Position numbers and translations under genes: made by a program. The notes beneath the pieces were generated by a model. It was given only the letters and a program-made list of their open reading frames with translations. It had not been told where the DNA came from and searched no databases. A stretch of 64,000 bases of DNA from positions 45,342-109,341 of the forward strand of contig NZ_JAXHLU010000021.1 of assembly GCF_034521915.1 (NCBI RefSeq), read 5' to 3'. The stretch comes from Fodinibius sp034521915 (lineage in GTDB: Bacteria > Bacteroidota > Rhodothermia > Balneolales > Balneolaceae). This document shows, piece by piece, positions 1 through 9,923 of the stretch (within the stretch, counting starts at the first letter, position 1; every line of letters starts with the position of its first letter).

Positions 1-367
1 AAGTAGCGGGATTTATTGCGACGCCTGCAGTAATGCCAAAATGGTGAATTTTTTGAATAGTGCGATGTAAATGGGGACATGCTTCCTGGTGTACGGTAAT
101 TTGATCGGCGCCGCCATCTACAAAACGCTCGATGTACTGATCTGGATTTTCAATCATCAAATGAACATCTAAAAAGGCGTCCGAACAACTTCCTGCTGCT
201 TCTACAAATTTTGGGCCGTAGCTGATATTAGGAACAAAATGGCCATCCATGATATCACAGTGCAACCATTGTATGTCAGCTTGATTACATTTGTCGATTT
301 CTTCGCCAAGGCGCGTGTAGTCGGAGGCTAAAATTGAGGGAGCTAAAATGGGTAATGTAAAATCCAT
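1..367 (-). CDS. rpe: Ribulose-phosphate 3-epimerase, 3' part outside window
   Basis: This is the N-terminal ~122 residues of ribulose-5-phosphate 3-epimerase, the cytosolic pentose-phosphate/Calvin cycle enzyme that interconverts ribulose 5-phosphate and xylulose 5-phosphate. Translating leftwards from the ATG at 367 gives the family start APSILASDY, then the metal-binding LHCDIMDGHFVPN segment and DVHLMIENP. These are the first strands of the TIM barrel with the catalytic His and Asp. The gene continues past the left edge. It begins 5 nt after the stop of the PASTA gene, so it is the last visible gene of the leftward operon. Confidence 0.95.
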   Translation of the reverse strand, partial: MDFTLPILAPSILASDYTRLGEEIDKCNQADIQWLHCDIMDGHFVPNISYGPKFVEAAGSCSDAFLDVHLMIENPDQYIERFVDGGADQITVHQEACPHLHRTIQKIHHFGITAGVAINPAT

Positions 368-372
368 ATCAA

Positions 373-1194
373 TTAATTGTTGTTATCTTCTGGTGAGGAA
401 ATATTTGAGGTATCAATTACGGCTCCGGATTCATCTTCTTCTTTTACTTCAAATCGTTCAGAGACAATAAGTTTCAGTGTTTCTCCTACTGTAATTTGGT
501 CTTTTTGTGGTTCGTAATTGATGATGACATTGGGATCAAACTCTTTACTTGGTTGAAATCGGATCTCACCAATACGCAGACCTGCTTTCTGTAATTTTTG
601 TTGCGCTTCGGAGAGGCGCAGTCCCTTAATATTAGGGATATCAACCATTTTTTCACCGAGTCCGTCGCTTACTACCAAATCAACCATCGTACTTTTGGGC
701 ACTATATTTTCGGCCGGTACCGATTGGCGCAATACAACATTTTTAAACCGGGATGATTCATAGCTGATGGTACCTACCCGCAAACCGTAATTTTCCAGTT
801 GGATTTGAGCGTTACGGAGTGACAGGTCTACGACCTTTGGAACTTGAACGGTGGGATTAGCCTCCGTATTAACAGTGAGATAAACTTTGCGGTTTGGCTT
901 CACAATTTCTGCCGCTGCCGGCATTTGGTCAATCACATAATCAGCCGGATAAGCTGAATTTGATCGACGTTCGGCAACTTCGTATCGCAACCCGTATGAA
1001 GTAAGGCGTTCTTGGGCTTCATCTAATGAAACCTGGGTAATATCGGGTACTGTAACGCCTTCGTTGTAATTGGTATAGGCCGGCATAATTACAAAATCGA
1101 GCAGCGCCAGAAACAGTGCTCCGGCGGCAATTAAACTACCCAACCCCAGGTAGAATATTTTATTTGTGAGTAATGATTTTATTTGTGACCACAT
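373..1194 (-). CDS. Membrane-anchored PASTA-domain protein
   Basis: A 273-aa protein with a short cytoplasmic N-terminus, one transmembrane helix (about residues 13-37) and three PASTA repeats (about 45-112, 115-183, 185-248). Each repeat opens with a VPD/VPK/IPN-type motif and the pattern 'slxeAqxxLxxxGL'. A Glu/Asp/Asn-rich tail ends the protein. PASTA domains bind muropeptide or lipid II in Ser/Thr kinases and some penicillin-binding proteins. Here there is no kinase or transpeptidase domain, so the protein is probably a cell-wall-sensing or scaffolding partner rather than an enzyme (inference). It lies 5 nt upstream of rpe and 31 nt downstream of the DUF5683 gene. Confidence 0.9.
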   Translation of the reverse strand: MWSQIKSLLTNKIFYLGLGSLIAAGALFLALLDFVIMPAYTNYNEGVTVPDITQVSLDEAQERLTSYGLRYEVAERRSNSAYPADYVIDQMPAAAEIVKPNRKVYLTVNTEANPTVQVPKVVDLSLRNAQIQLENYGLRVGTISYESSRFKNVVLRQSVPAENIVPKSTMVDLVVSDGLGEKMVDIPNIKGLRLSEAQQKLQKAGLRIGEIRFQPSKEFDPNVIINYEPQKDQITVGETLKLIVSERFEVKEEDESGAVIDTSNISSPEDNNN

Positions 1195-1225
1195 ATCTTT
1201 AAAAATATGATTCTTTGGATATTAC

Positions 1226-2116
1226 TTAAAAATGAAATTTTAGTGTAAAGGTTCGATGTGGATTTAACAGATTGGTCTCCGTTTCCAATTTTCGGTTTTT
1301 AATCTTAACTGTTAAAAAGGCATCAAAAGCCGATATAATATGGTTTAATATCAGAAACGAAACCATGTTCCCGGCCAGGCGATAACTGTCATTGAAGTCA
1401 TTAGCCAGGCGTGCACCTAAAATAAAATTGTCCGGCATTCCACTGCCGTCCCAGTTTAGTTGGTATTGAGCTGTAAAATCGTTCCAGCCCGGGCCATATT
1501 GATAATATTTGCTAATAAGTTCATAATATTGTTGCGAACCGTAATCCGGCATAACATGCGAAAAATTATTGCCAATATGTTCCGGATATACAAACGGGGT
1601 ATTGCGTTCCACATTGCGTAGCAGTTCAATATCTACTTTCGACCAGTCGCTCTCGGGATTGTAATCAGCGGTTTTACCTTCGATATGTTGCTCAAGATCA
1701 TTAATATGACTATTGCTTAAGTTATTTTGTTCGTGGTATTCCACCAGCCATTGGGCATAGTTGACCACGCTCCAGTTGTTATTTGCAAATCGCTTGTATC
1801 TTCGTTCTTCTACTCTTGCGTCGTGAGAGCCTTTAAGGTATACGCCAACCATCACCGCTTCTGCCAGGAAATATAATCCTGCCCGTACCCATTTTTTGTT
1901 GGCAGCTTGCCCACTTCCGGGAATCACAGCTGAACTGAGTAGTGCCCATCCCGCTTTTTCTCTTACTGGTTGGTAAAAGGGATCCGATTGAGCGTAATTG
2001 ATGTTAGGTTTTAGGTCATCAATGGTAATTTCCTGCGAAGTCTGCACAGTTTGAGCAGTGGAACTGCTTACTATCATCCCCAAAAATATACCTAAAAATG
2101 TCGCTTTTTTAATCAT
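1226..2116 (-). CDS. DUF5683-domain protein, secreted or membrane-associated
   Basis: A 296-aa protein with an N-terminal signal sequence (MIKKATFLGIFLGMIVSS, cleavage near TAQT). The DUF5683 core is visible in 'ALLSSAVIPGSGQAANKKW', followed by a hydrophobic segment. The C-terminal part has hydrophobic stretches (near FILNHIISAFDAFLTVK). Its function is unknown. Its start overlaps the end of the upstream peptidase/beta-barrel gene by 8 nt, which indicates translational coupling. A second member of the family lies at 42622-43269. An envelope role is inferred from the signal peptide and the neighbours. Confidence 0.8.
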   Translation of the reverse strand: MIKKATFLGIFLGMIVSSSTAQTVQTSQEITIDDLKPNINYAQSDPFYQPVREKAGWALLSSAVIPGSGQAANKKWVRAGLYFLAEAVMVGVYLKGSHDARVEERRYKRFANNNWSVVNYAQWLVEYHEQNNLSNSHINDLEQHIEGKTADYNPESDWSKVDIELLRNVERNTPFVYPEHIGNNFSHVMPDYGSQQYYELISKYYQYGPGWNDFTAQYQLNWDGSGMPDNFILGARLANDFNDSYRLAGNMVSFLILNHIISAFDAFLTVKIKNRKLETETNLLNPHRTFTLKFHF

Positions 2117-5100
2117 GATTCAGGACATCAAAATCAAATGTTAATCCAAAATGGAAGTAAAAGCCCTTTCCGTATGTTACTCCGCTCTCTGCTGATTCCG
2201 TAATGAATTCGCTGGGTAAAGTAACATCAAATTTATTGAATCCATAAGCGCCGCTGATAAATAATTTGAGTGGGAACAGATAGTAGCTGTTAAAAGCAAA
2301 TCGCAGTTCGCCGCCGAGGCCGGTTTTCAGGTTATTGCCAATTTCGAGTGGACCGTTCCAGCCGTTGCCGGTTTCCGCAAATAATCGCAAATAAAGCTTA
2401 TCAAAAGTATGACGGCCAACTTGTGCATTCAATTTGTTGGCAATCGGAAATGTGTACGAAAGTTTTGCCAGTGCTGTGGTATTACCACCAAGAGCAAAGT
2501 AGGGATAACTGCGCATCCCTGTAAATCCTCCGATGTAATCGAGATAGAAAAAATCATCGGGATTATTGAGATAACTGAATCCGCGTCCATAAAAGTTAAG
2601 GGCTGAATGATGACCTATTGGATATCCCCACCGAATATTAGCTTCTATAGAGTGATTTTTGATATCCTGATAGATCGGGTTAAGAGTGCCGTCTTCTACT
2701 TCATAGTCGTCAAGCAGTTTGCTGGGTTCGTAGGTGTATCTGAATGCGCTGCGAAAACCAATAGGGGCAACATCGCTATTCGGATAGGAAGTCCAGTTCT
2801 CGTAAATATATGCGGCCGTGAGAGTGGTTCCTTTAAAGTATTCCGAAGAAGAGGAAGGAATAAATGATTCGAGCTCTTGGGAGAAAAATCCATCTGTTTG
2901 CACGCGATATGGACTGTACCCGGCTCCTAGCTCAAGTAAGTTGTGCTGATTGATTTTGCTGCGCAGAAAAATATCGGCCTCCCAGATATTGTATGCGATA
3001 TCGACATTGGTGGTATCCGGCAGGCATGACGTACAGGGGAATTCCTCGATTGAAAGTCCGTCAGCAACATTTCGGCGTAAATTATAGAAATCCAGTGTAA
3101 CAGTAGGAGACCATCGTTTTTTGATGAAAGGGAGTCCCACATGTTCAACTGATAAGTATAAATCTCGATCGAGATCGGTAAGCCGAGCGGGATTAAAAAA
3201 ATCCCCGATTCCGCTGCTGGGTTCCGAGGCAAAACCAAAGAGAGCGCTGCCAAAGAAGTTGAATTGTCCGGTTACTTCCCGGGATGAAAAATAGGTACCC
3301 AGCTTCATATCACGCAGCAAGTTGCGGCCCAAATCGCCAAATTGACCGGCCGTGAGCAGGCGCCCGTTACTGCCGTTTTTCTTGCTGTAGTTATCGAATC
3401 GGATGACGGGATAAAAGCTAAAGTTGGTAAAGGTATTTTTATATGGTTTTAGCTTCAATTTCTCCCGGTTATTCTTCTCAGCAGGAAGCATTAAAGAATC
3501 TGAACGGCTCAACTGCTGCAGCTTTGATTTTTCAATGATTTCAATATTCTCTGTATTCTGCGGATAGTTGAGGTTTGATTTCTCAGGCAGTTTTAAATAG
3601 GAGAGCGGTTCTCGATTATAATTTGTTGCAGATTGTGGCTCAGCGGTTGATAAATTGGCGGAGGAAATGATGTAGCCTTCTGATTTAAACTCAGAAAAAT
3701 AGAGCGATTCGTTAATAACTTGGGGCATAAAAGCTCCTCCTACGACGTTCGTCAACTGCTCCTGATATTGCTGTTTGCCATTGATAGAAATGCGATAAAT
3801 ATTGAAAATGCCATCCGGATTGGCAGAATAGTAGAGATAATTGCCTTCCTCATCTACATAAGGATCGCGGTAGTCGGTTAATGTATCCTGCAGTAGGGGT
3901 TCGACTCTTTCCGATTGTGTATCGAGGCGATAAATATTGCGGGTATGTTTGTCAGAAAAAGAAAAATAGAGGGTTTTTCCATTGGGATGCCAACTGGGAC
4001 TGTAAACTTGTTCACCGTTCGTGTAATTTGTTAGCGGCTGCAGGGAATCAGAAGCTATATCCACCTCAACTAAATTGGTGCTGCCGTTTGACTGCTGAAT
4101 GGCTGCCAAAGAGTTTTTCGTAGGATGCCAGCTTGGTGATGAAAGCCGCTTGCTTTGGGTGAGGCGTTCCACCTTTTTGGTTTGCTGACTATAAATAAAT
4201 AGATCGTTATAGCGTTCTCCGTAGTTGTTTAGTTTTTGTCGGCTAAAAGCAATTTGAGATCCATCCGGAGAAAAAGAAAATGAGGATTGCAGATGTTTTA
4301 TCGTCGGCTCCTGATTTTTATAGATGCCGTATCGCTGGTCTGATGATTGCAATGTGCCAATATCGATAGCGTGGGATGAAGCTTTTATTCCATCCCGGTC
4401 ATCTACAAAGAGTTGAACAGCCGGCGATCTGCTGTCTTTGTTTGATAGATATGCAATCTGTTCGCCATTCGGACTAACGGTGGGATAGAAGTTAAAAAAT
4501 CCATCGGACTGAACTGCCTCAGTTTCCGTAGGATTTAAAGATTCAGTGGCCTTACGATAGTATTTTTCGGAGGAGGAAATAAATTCATCAAACAGGTTAC
4601 TTCCCGAAATTCCGGTGGTGTGCTCAAGAGCTTTATCAACGGTGAAAACTCCTGATTCTCCTAAACTTTTTGATAATGCCGGCAAAAGGTCTTCCCCGAA
4701 TCGATCCACCAGATAAGAAGTAAAGGCAAAACCTTGATTATAAATCCGTTCGCGCTGCAGGGCATTTTTAGATCCGAAAATGCCCATCTCCTCAAACGAA
4801 ATAGGATCGCCTGAAAGAACAGCCGTTCGGAAAAGCATATCGCGATGCGCATCCCAATAATCAAAAAACAGGTTTTGCCGCTGGTATTGTGCTACTCCCT
4901 CGGCCAGCCACGCAGGTACGTTAATAGAAGCAAAGGGGTAGGTGAGAATTCCTTTTGGATAGCCGTAAAGGACGTCGGGGCGCCGCACATCGGAGTATGA
5001 GAGCCATTGGAAGTATATGGCGGGTAGTCGACGGTCTCTTTTCATTGCGGCCTGTAGCTGTACGATATGAGTGAATTCGTGAGTGATAACATCCCAAAGC

Positions 5101-5483
5101 CAGTCGTGCGTACCTCGAAGAGGAGTATTCAGTGATGAAACCCAGATTTCAATCTGATTATCGAAGAAATAGGCGGCCCCGTTTGAGTAATCCCGGCGAT
5201 CTTTAAGTACGATATTGGTTTTGGTATCTGGCTCGAGATTATAAAGATCAGTTATATGTGGATAAATGGTTTCGGCAATACGAGCTGTAGTTTGTGCCGA
5301 GCGATTATTGCCCTCCTGAAAGTGGATATTAAAATGGTCGCTTTCAATAGTGTACCAGGGCAGATGATTTTGGGGATAGGTTAGCTGGGAAGGCGAAAGC
5401 TGTTGTGCAAAAACAGTATTGAAGCAGTTGCACCATCCCCATAAAAGAAGTAACAGGGCGATATGGAAAATGCGATTTTTCAC
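2109..5483 (-). CDS. Outer-membrane metalloprotease / TolB-like propeller / beta-barrel fusion
   Basis: An 1124-aa protein in three parts. After a signal peptide (cleavage near VFAQ) comes a zinc metallopeptidase domain with HEFTH at 135-139 and the likely third ligand Glu195 in WLAEGVAQY, the gluzincin / peptidase MA-like arrangement. Residues about 320-640 contain repeated 'SPDGSQIAF'- and 'SWHPNGKTLYF'-type blades of a TolB/WD40-like propeller. Residues about 690-1124 look like a surface-antigen/Omp85-type beta-barrel (GLGGELRFAF, LFISGAYGF, ending FGLTFDFDVLNHD). The protein is probably anchored in the outer membrane with a periplasmic or surface protease. Catalytic residues are intact, but the substrate is unknown. 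The gene abuts the M6-like gene with no gap. Confidence 0.82.
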   Translation of the reverse strand: MKNRIFHIALLLLLWGWCNCFNTVFAQQLSPSQLTYPQNHLPWYTIESDHFNIHFQEGNNRSAQTTARIAETIYPHITDLYNLEPDTKTNIVLKDRRDYSNGAAYFFDNQIEIWVSSLNTPLRGTHDWLWDVITHEFTHIVQLQAAMKRDRRLPAIYFQWLSYSDVRRPDVLYGYPKGILTYPFASINVPAWLAEGVAQYQRQNLFFDYWDAHRDMLFRTAVLSGDPISFEEMGIFGSKNALQRERIYNQGFAFTSYLVDRFGEDLLPALSKSLGESGVFTVDKALEHTTGISGSNLFDEFISSSEKYYRKATESLNPTETEAVQSDGFFNFYPTVSPNGEQIAYLSNKDSRSPAVQLFVDDRDGIKASSHAIDIGTLQSSDQRYGIYKNQEPTIKHLQSSFSFSPDGSQIAFSRQKLNNYGERYNDLFIYSQQTKKVERLTQSKRLSSPSWHPTKNSLAAIQQSNGSTNLVEVDIASDSLQPLTNYTNGEQVYSPSWHPNGKTLYFSFSDKHTRNIYRLDTQSERVEPLLQDTLTDYRDPYVDEEGNYLYYSANPDGIFNIYRISINGKQQYQEQLTNVVGGAFMPQVINESLYFSEFKSEGYIISSANLSTAEPQSATNYNREPLSYLKLPEKSNLNYPQNTENIEIIEKSKLQQLSRSDSLMLPAEKNNREKLKLKPYKNTFTNFSFYPVIRFDNYSKKNGSNGRLLTAGQFGDLGRNLLRDMKLGTYFSSREVTGQFNFFGSALFGFASEPSSGIGDFFNPARLTDLDRDLYLSVEHVGLPFIKKRWSPTVTLDFYNLRRNVADGLSIEEFPCTSCLPDTTNVDIAYNIWEADIFLRSKINQHNLLELGAGYSPYRVQTDGFFSQELESFIPSSSSEYFKGTTLTAAYIYENWTSYPNSDVAPIGFRSAFRYTYEPSKLLDDYEVEDGTLNPIYQDIKNHSIEANIRWGYPIGHHSALNFYGRGFSYLNNPDDFFYLDYIGGFTGMRSYPYFALGGNTTALAKLSYTFPIANKLNAQVGRHTFDKLYLRLFAETGNGWNGPLEIGNNLKTGLGGELRFAFNSYYLFPLKLFISGAYGFNKFDVTLPSEFITESAESGVTYGKGFYFHFGLTFDFDVLNHD

Positions 5484-8400
5484 CTATTGGACGATTACAA
5501 TTTTTATCATCTTCTGTTCTTTTTGTCCGTCTACGGTAGCCGTAATCATAGCAAAATATAATCCGCTGCTCCAGTCATGCGTAGAGATCTGATATTCTTC
5601 AGGAGGTCCCCCGTTGGCCTCATAGTTCTTGTCGAAAATAATTCTTCCGCCGGAAGTGATAATTTTTACTTCAACTGTACCCGGCCCGCTGGTTTGAAAT
5701 CGAATATTGGTAAAATCTTCCGCGGGATTTGGCCAGTTATAGGTTTCCTCCTTAACAAGAATGCCATTAGTTGGGGAGGGCTCTTGAGGGTTTTCAGTAC
5801 TTATAGTTCCTGAAACTTTATTCATGAATGTATTTCCATATCGGCTTGCCCATAGTACCTCATCAATATTATCCAGCTGCCAGGCTTTAATATCGCCGCG
5901 GTGACTGACTGCATAAAGGGTATTTTGGTGGATCAGCGGATGAATGGGCTGATTATTCTGATCAGAGATATTGCCTACATAAAGGGGAAATCCCTCGACG
6001 GGTTCTCCATCAACAGTATATGCGTTGATATTCAGGGAAAGGCTGTCTTGTGTGGGAATGTAAAGGGTTAAATCGCCCGTTTGTTCTGAGTGGGTAATCA
6101 GCGGTGTCCCGATAAACCGGGCATTTTGAGGAGCAGTAATGGGAAAGTTTGCCAGTAGTGCTCCGTTGATATTGCGTGCTTCAAGAGTACCCGTTTTCTG
6201 ATTTACATAGCTGAAATCGATGCGTCCGTCACTATTGAGATCAGCCATAGCGGGCCATCCCAGATCGATATTTTGGACGATGGTGTGGGGCTGATTAAAT
6301 GATTCGGGATCAAAGACCAAAAGCTTGTTTTCAGATAAATAATAGAATCCCTGTCGTTCATCCTCAAGTTGTACCGCCCCGCTATAATGCCGACTTCCAT
6401 TCTTGTTTATGGGATATGTGCTTCCATCCGGTTCCAGCGTGAGTTGGCTTTCCGTGAGTACGGTGTATCTTCCATTAACAGTGGTAGATCGCTGTTGTGG
6501 ATTTGGTAATGGTTGCTGTTCTGTACCATCTGAAATATTTATTCGCTGATCAGTAAAATCCGCATACAGTGTTTGACTGTCATTAGAACTCAGAAAAGCA
6601 TCATTCGCATCAATGGTGTTATTCCATTGGGCATTCCATTGATTGCCATTCCATTGCCACGCTGATAGCTCAATTTGGAATTGAGTAGGAGCTTTTCCCA
6701 GAATAAGGGCATTCCCAAGATATGGTTGCTGGACCGATGGCGATTGAAAATCGAAAACGGGATTGTTCGTATTCCCTAGATTAACGGCATACGTTGATTG
6801 CTGCGTGGGAATAATCAGGAAAGAATCCGAAGAGGTCGAATAGAAGGTGAGCCCCAGTGGATATGCAGAAAAATAATCCGACTGAGAAGTGGTGAATGAT
6901 GTTTCGTCTTCAATATTTGAAACAGGCAGATTTACCGATTGAATATTATTGGAAGAGGTTGACCGAATACGAAATGAGGCTACCGGTTGATTATCCGAAA
7001 AGTCATAGAGCTCAAAAAAACTTGGTGCCCCGGAGTTGCTTTCATTTGATGGTCGGGTATCGGGACCAAATCGGTTTTCGTAGAATTGCAGAGTATCACC
7101 ATCAAGGGTAACGACTGAGGCATTATTTCCATCCCACCAGAAGTCGAAAGCGGTGCCGCGCGCCTGACTGCTAAAGTCACTATTTGCGGCTCGTCCGATA
7201 TCCTGAGCACCGTCAGCTTCCTCGAGATCTACCCCGCGGCGGTCGGGGTTATTATTCACGCTTTGATTTGCTATCTGACTGTTAATGACGGCTTCATCAA
7301 TATGCCAGATTAGAATACCACCGTTGAGTAACCGGTCATCGGCAGTACCTCTTGTTTCGTCGGGACCAGGATCCAAACCTCCGGGCAGACTCCACTCGGG
7401 ATTATTTACATCAGTAACTACACCAGCCATTAAAGATTCCTCGAAGCCCTCTGTTTGATTGATAAAAGACTCATCGTAATTGGAAAACTGTTTAGTTTGT
7501 ACCGTACCGTCCGGTTGTTCAAATGTAAGAGTAACTCCATCACTATTAGGATCGCGATGGCGGTTTTCAATCAAAAAATATTCATCAGCAGATAAAGGTA
7601 CTTTTGCAATACTGTTTTGTTGATGATAAGCTGCCGCGGGGAGGATAACGGGATTGTTATTTGATGGGACTACGTTAAATGGATCTTGCCAGCCCAGGTA
7701 TATTTTTTCCCAAGCTGAAGGTTCGGGCGGAAAAAGTCCACGATACGAGAAGAAACTTTCTCCGTCCATTAACCCAAATCGCCCAATCCCTGAATTGCCT
7801 GTTTCGGTGTTAAAAAGATCGGGCAGGCCGAGATAGCTTCCAATGGATGCGCAAATAAGTCCATTCGTGGAGAGTTGTAAAACAAACTCGTTACCTGTTA
7901 TATCTTCGCCCCGGCGCGAGAGGCTTCGCGGTAAAATCATTGAATTGGTGATTCTGAAAGCACCATTATTAATCGGGAATCCGTCAAAATTTGGCCGTTC
8001 AAGCAGGTTGCTTAGTGTAGATTGATCTAAAAAGAGGGAAGGGATGTCTTGTGGCGTTTTATCGAGGATCGTTCCCGTTAGCTCAATATCACGGCCAATA
8101 CCTGCGTGAAAGATGGCAAAGGCCGTTTTTTGGGGATCCAAATCGGAAGTAGAAAACCCACCTTGTTCTTCAACAACCTGCCAAGCATCTTGGGCTAAAT
8201 CAGCGACTTTTTCGTCAGTAAAGGATTCTCCAGTAGGGGAATACCGCTCCATTTTTTCCTGCAGTTGATATACTGTGGAAAGCACCCGGAATTTGATATG
8301 CAACTGATCTCCCGACACTTTTTTGAAGTAGTTTTGTGCGAATGTCAAATGCCGTTCAAAATAGGATTGGTTATGGGGCAGGGGATCGATGGTAATATCG

Positions 8401-8684
8401 GGATTATCGAGATAGGCTAAATTGGATGGATTAAAGGTGCCATTACCCGTGGTTAACCGGTTTTCGTCGGGCTGAAACTCAACCATTATTGCGATTACGG
8501 TAAGTGTATCGGGAACACTGGGTTTAGAGTTTGCGTGGGGCGTGAGGCTGTGGCTCCGTTGTATTTCAAATTGTTGACCATAAACGTTATGAAGCCCAAA
8601 TAATAAAAGCATGCTTACTAATAGCATGCTTTTACCGAAAAAAGTAGTTGGTTTATAAAAAGTCATGAACCCACAGCTGCTCAA
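5484..8684 (-). CDS. Secreted M6-family-like protein, catalytic motif lost, T9SS type A sorting domain
   Basis: A 1066-aa secreted protein. The first 590 residues resemble M6 (immune inhibitor A-like) metalloproteases, with MVEFQPDENR, a region ending YLGLPDLF, and FGLMDGESFF. Where M6 enzymes carry HEFGH before the conserved LGLPDLY, this protein has ASIGS (residues 279-283), so both zinc His and the catalytic Glu are gone. The last ~80 residues match a T9SS type A sorting domain (NWPNPAEDFTNIRF, GRIIFDKNY, SSGLYFAMI). Translation could start at TTG 8684, directly after the PorV stop, or at ATG 8666, which gives a more ordinary signal peptide. It is probably a secreted non-catalytic binding protein (inference). 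Confidence 0.85.
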   Translation of the reverse strand: MSSCGFMTFYKPTTFFGKSMLLVSMLLLFGLHNVYGQQFEIQRSHSLTPHANSKPSVPDTLTVIAIMVEFQPDENRLTTGNGTFNPSNLAYLDNPDITIDPLPHNQSYFERHLTFAQNYFKKVSGDQLHIKFRVLSTVYQLQEKMERYSPTGESFTDEKVADLAQDAWQVVEEQGGFSTSDLDPQKTAFAIFHAGIGRDIELTGTILDKTPQDIPSLFLDQSTLSNLLERPNFDGFPINNGAFRITNSMILPRSLSRRGEDITGNEFVLQLSTNGLICASIGSYLGLPDLFNTETGNSGIGRFGLMDGESFFSYRGLFPPEPSAWEKIYLGWQDPFNVVPSNNNPVILPAAAYHQQNSIAKVPLSADEYFLIENRHRDPNSDGVTLTFEQPDGTVQTKQFSNYDESFINQTEGFEESLMAGVVTDVNNPEWSLPGGLDPGPDETRGTADDRLLNGGILIWHIDEAVINSQIANQSVNNNPDRRGVDLEEADGAQDIGRAANSDFSSQARGTAFDFWWDGNNASVVTLDGDTLQFYENRFGPDTRPSNESNSGAPSFFELYDFSDNQPVASFRIRSTSSNNIQSVNLPVSNIEDETSFTTSQSDYFSAYPLGLTFYSTSSDSFLIIPTQQSTYAVNLGNTNNPVFDFQSPSVQQPYLGNALILGKAPTQFQIELSAWQWNGNQWNAQWNNTIDANDAFLSSNDSQTLYADFTDQRINISDGTEQQPLPNPQQRSTTVNGRYTVLTESQLTLEPDGSTYPINKNGSRHYSGAVQLEDERQGFYYLSENKLLVFDPESFNQPHTIVQNIDLGWPAMADLNSDGRIDFSYVNQKTGTLEARNINGALLANFPITAPQNARFIGTPLITHSEQTGDLTLYIPTQDSLSLNINAYTVDGEPVEGFPLYVGNISDQNNQPIHPLIHQNTLYAVSHRGDIKAWQLDNIDEVLWASRYGNTFMNKVSGTISTENPQEPSPTNGILVKEETYNWPNPAEDFTNIRFQTSGPGTVEVKIITSGGRIIFDKNYEANGGPPEEYQISTHDWSSGLYFAMITATVDGQKEQKMIKIVIVQ

Positions 8685-9788
8685 TTAGAAGTTTAAGAGC
8701 AAACCAAAGCGGGTTGTATTGGCAAGCGGGTGATTTTCAGCCCCGAGAGTATTTATATAACTAAAATCTACTCCTACAAACTTGTATCTAATTCCGGCCC
8801 CCAAGGTCATGTATTGACGATCACCATTATTAGGATCTTCGTAATAGTATCCGCCGCGTACTGCAAATAGGTCGTTGTACCAGTATTCTGTACCAACTGC
8901 ATACATAAGCTGCTGAGGAAGCGAAAGGGTTACTTCTCCTGTTCCGGTATTGCGGTTAAAGCTTCCCCAGGATGAGAAAAGGGAACTGATAACTCCTTTG
9001 GGTTCACCATCAGAATTAAGGCGTGCCATTACCTTCGAGATATCGTTGGCAATGGTCAATTTATGGATACCGTCTTTATCAAGGTTCGTATTAAACGCCC
9101 ATCCAATGCGGAATATAGTTGGTAGGGGATCTTTTTGGGCGTTATCAGTATAGTTTACGCCAGGACCAATGTTTGAGATATTTAATCCGGCATTTATATT
9201 GGCATCGTTCCCGATAAATTTAAACTTGTTTGATTTGTACATGGCAGCAATGTCAACTCCGACACTTGAACCCGGGTTGATACGCTGCTGGCTTACACGA
9301 CCATCTGCAAGGCTGCTGTATATGAACCTGAATCCGGTACCGAGAGACCAGTTTTTATTAAGCTGAAGTCCATAGGAAAGTCCTGCGGCAAGTTCATAAC
9401 TGTTAAAACGTCCCTGTTCTAATCCAGTTTCATCAGTACGAAGTTGCTCTCCTAAATTTAAAAAAGTAACATGTCCGCCAAATGTGCCGATTTCTTCCAT
9501 ATGATATTTTCCACCCAAATAATCATAAAATAGGTCGGCATTAAACTGGGGTAGCCACTCACTATGCGTAAAGTTGATTTGGTTTCCCTTTTGAAAAGCA
9601 AGTCCGGCAGGGTTCCAGAAGACTGCTGAAGCATTATCGGCAATAGCAACACCAGTATTGCCCATTCCTGCTGCGCGTGAATCGGGTTCGATCTGTAAAA
9701 ATGGTACCGAAGTAATGCCAACCTGAGCATTTGATAAACTGGCAAAAACCAGCAGAAGGGCAAAAGTGGATAATGCTTTCTTAATCAT
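8685..9788 (-). CDS. porV: PorV/PorQ-family outer-membrane protein
   Basis: A 367-aa protein with a signal peptide (cleavage near SNAQ) and the PorV/PorQ hallmark 'EPDSRAAGMGNTGVA', then 'ADNASAVFWNPAGLAF', a FadL-like beta-barrel start. It ends in alternating hydrophobic strands and a terminal Phe (TTRFGLLLNF), typical of outer-membrane barrels. PorV is the shuttle that receives T9SS cargo from the translocon and passes it to the sortase PorU. It sits directly upstream of a T9SS-tailed cargo-like protein with no intergenic gap. The subfamily (PorV versus a dedicated PorV-like paralogue) cannot be settled from this window. Confidence 0.82.
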   Translation of the reverse strand: MIKKALSTFALLLVFASLSNAQVGITSVPFLQIEPDSRAAGMGNTGVAIADNASAVFWNPAGLAFQKGNQINFTHSEWLPQFNADLFYDYLGGKYHMEEIGTFGGHVTFLNLGEQLRTDETGLEQGRFNSYELAAGLSYGLQLNKNWSLGTGFRFIYSSLADGRVSQQRINPGSSVGVDIAAMYKSNKFKFIGNDANINAGLNISNIGPGVNYTDNAQKDPLPTIFRIGWAFNTNLDKDGIHKLTIANDISKVMARLNSDGEPKGVISSLFSSWGSFNRNTGTGEVTLSLPQQLMYAVGTEYWYNDLFAVRGGYYYEDPNNGDRQYMTLGAGIRYKFVGVDFSYINTLGAENHPLANTTRFGLLLNF

Positions 9789-9923
9789 AACAAAATAGGT
9801 TGATAGAAGTACGTTCAGAATTTAACGAAAAATAGCAAATAATATTAGCTAAGACTATTATTCTAAGAACTTGCTCTATTATTATATCCTTTTGATATAA
9901 AGTTATCAGAATAAATGAAAAAT

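Noticed and set aside
373..1194. PASTA protein as a Ser/Thr kinase or penicillin-binding protein
   Set aside because: Only ~12 residues precede the membrane helix; no kinase or transpeptidase domain present.
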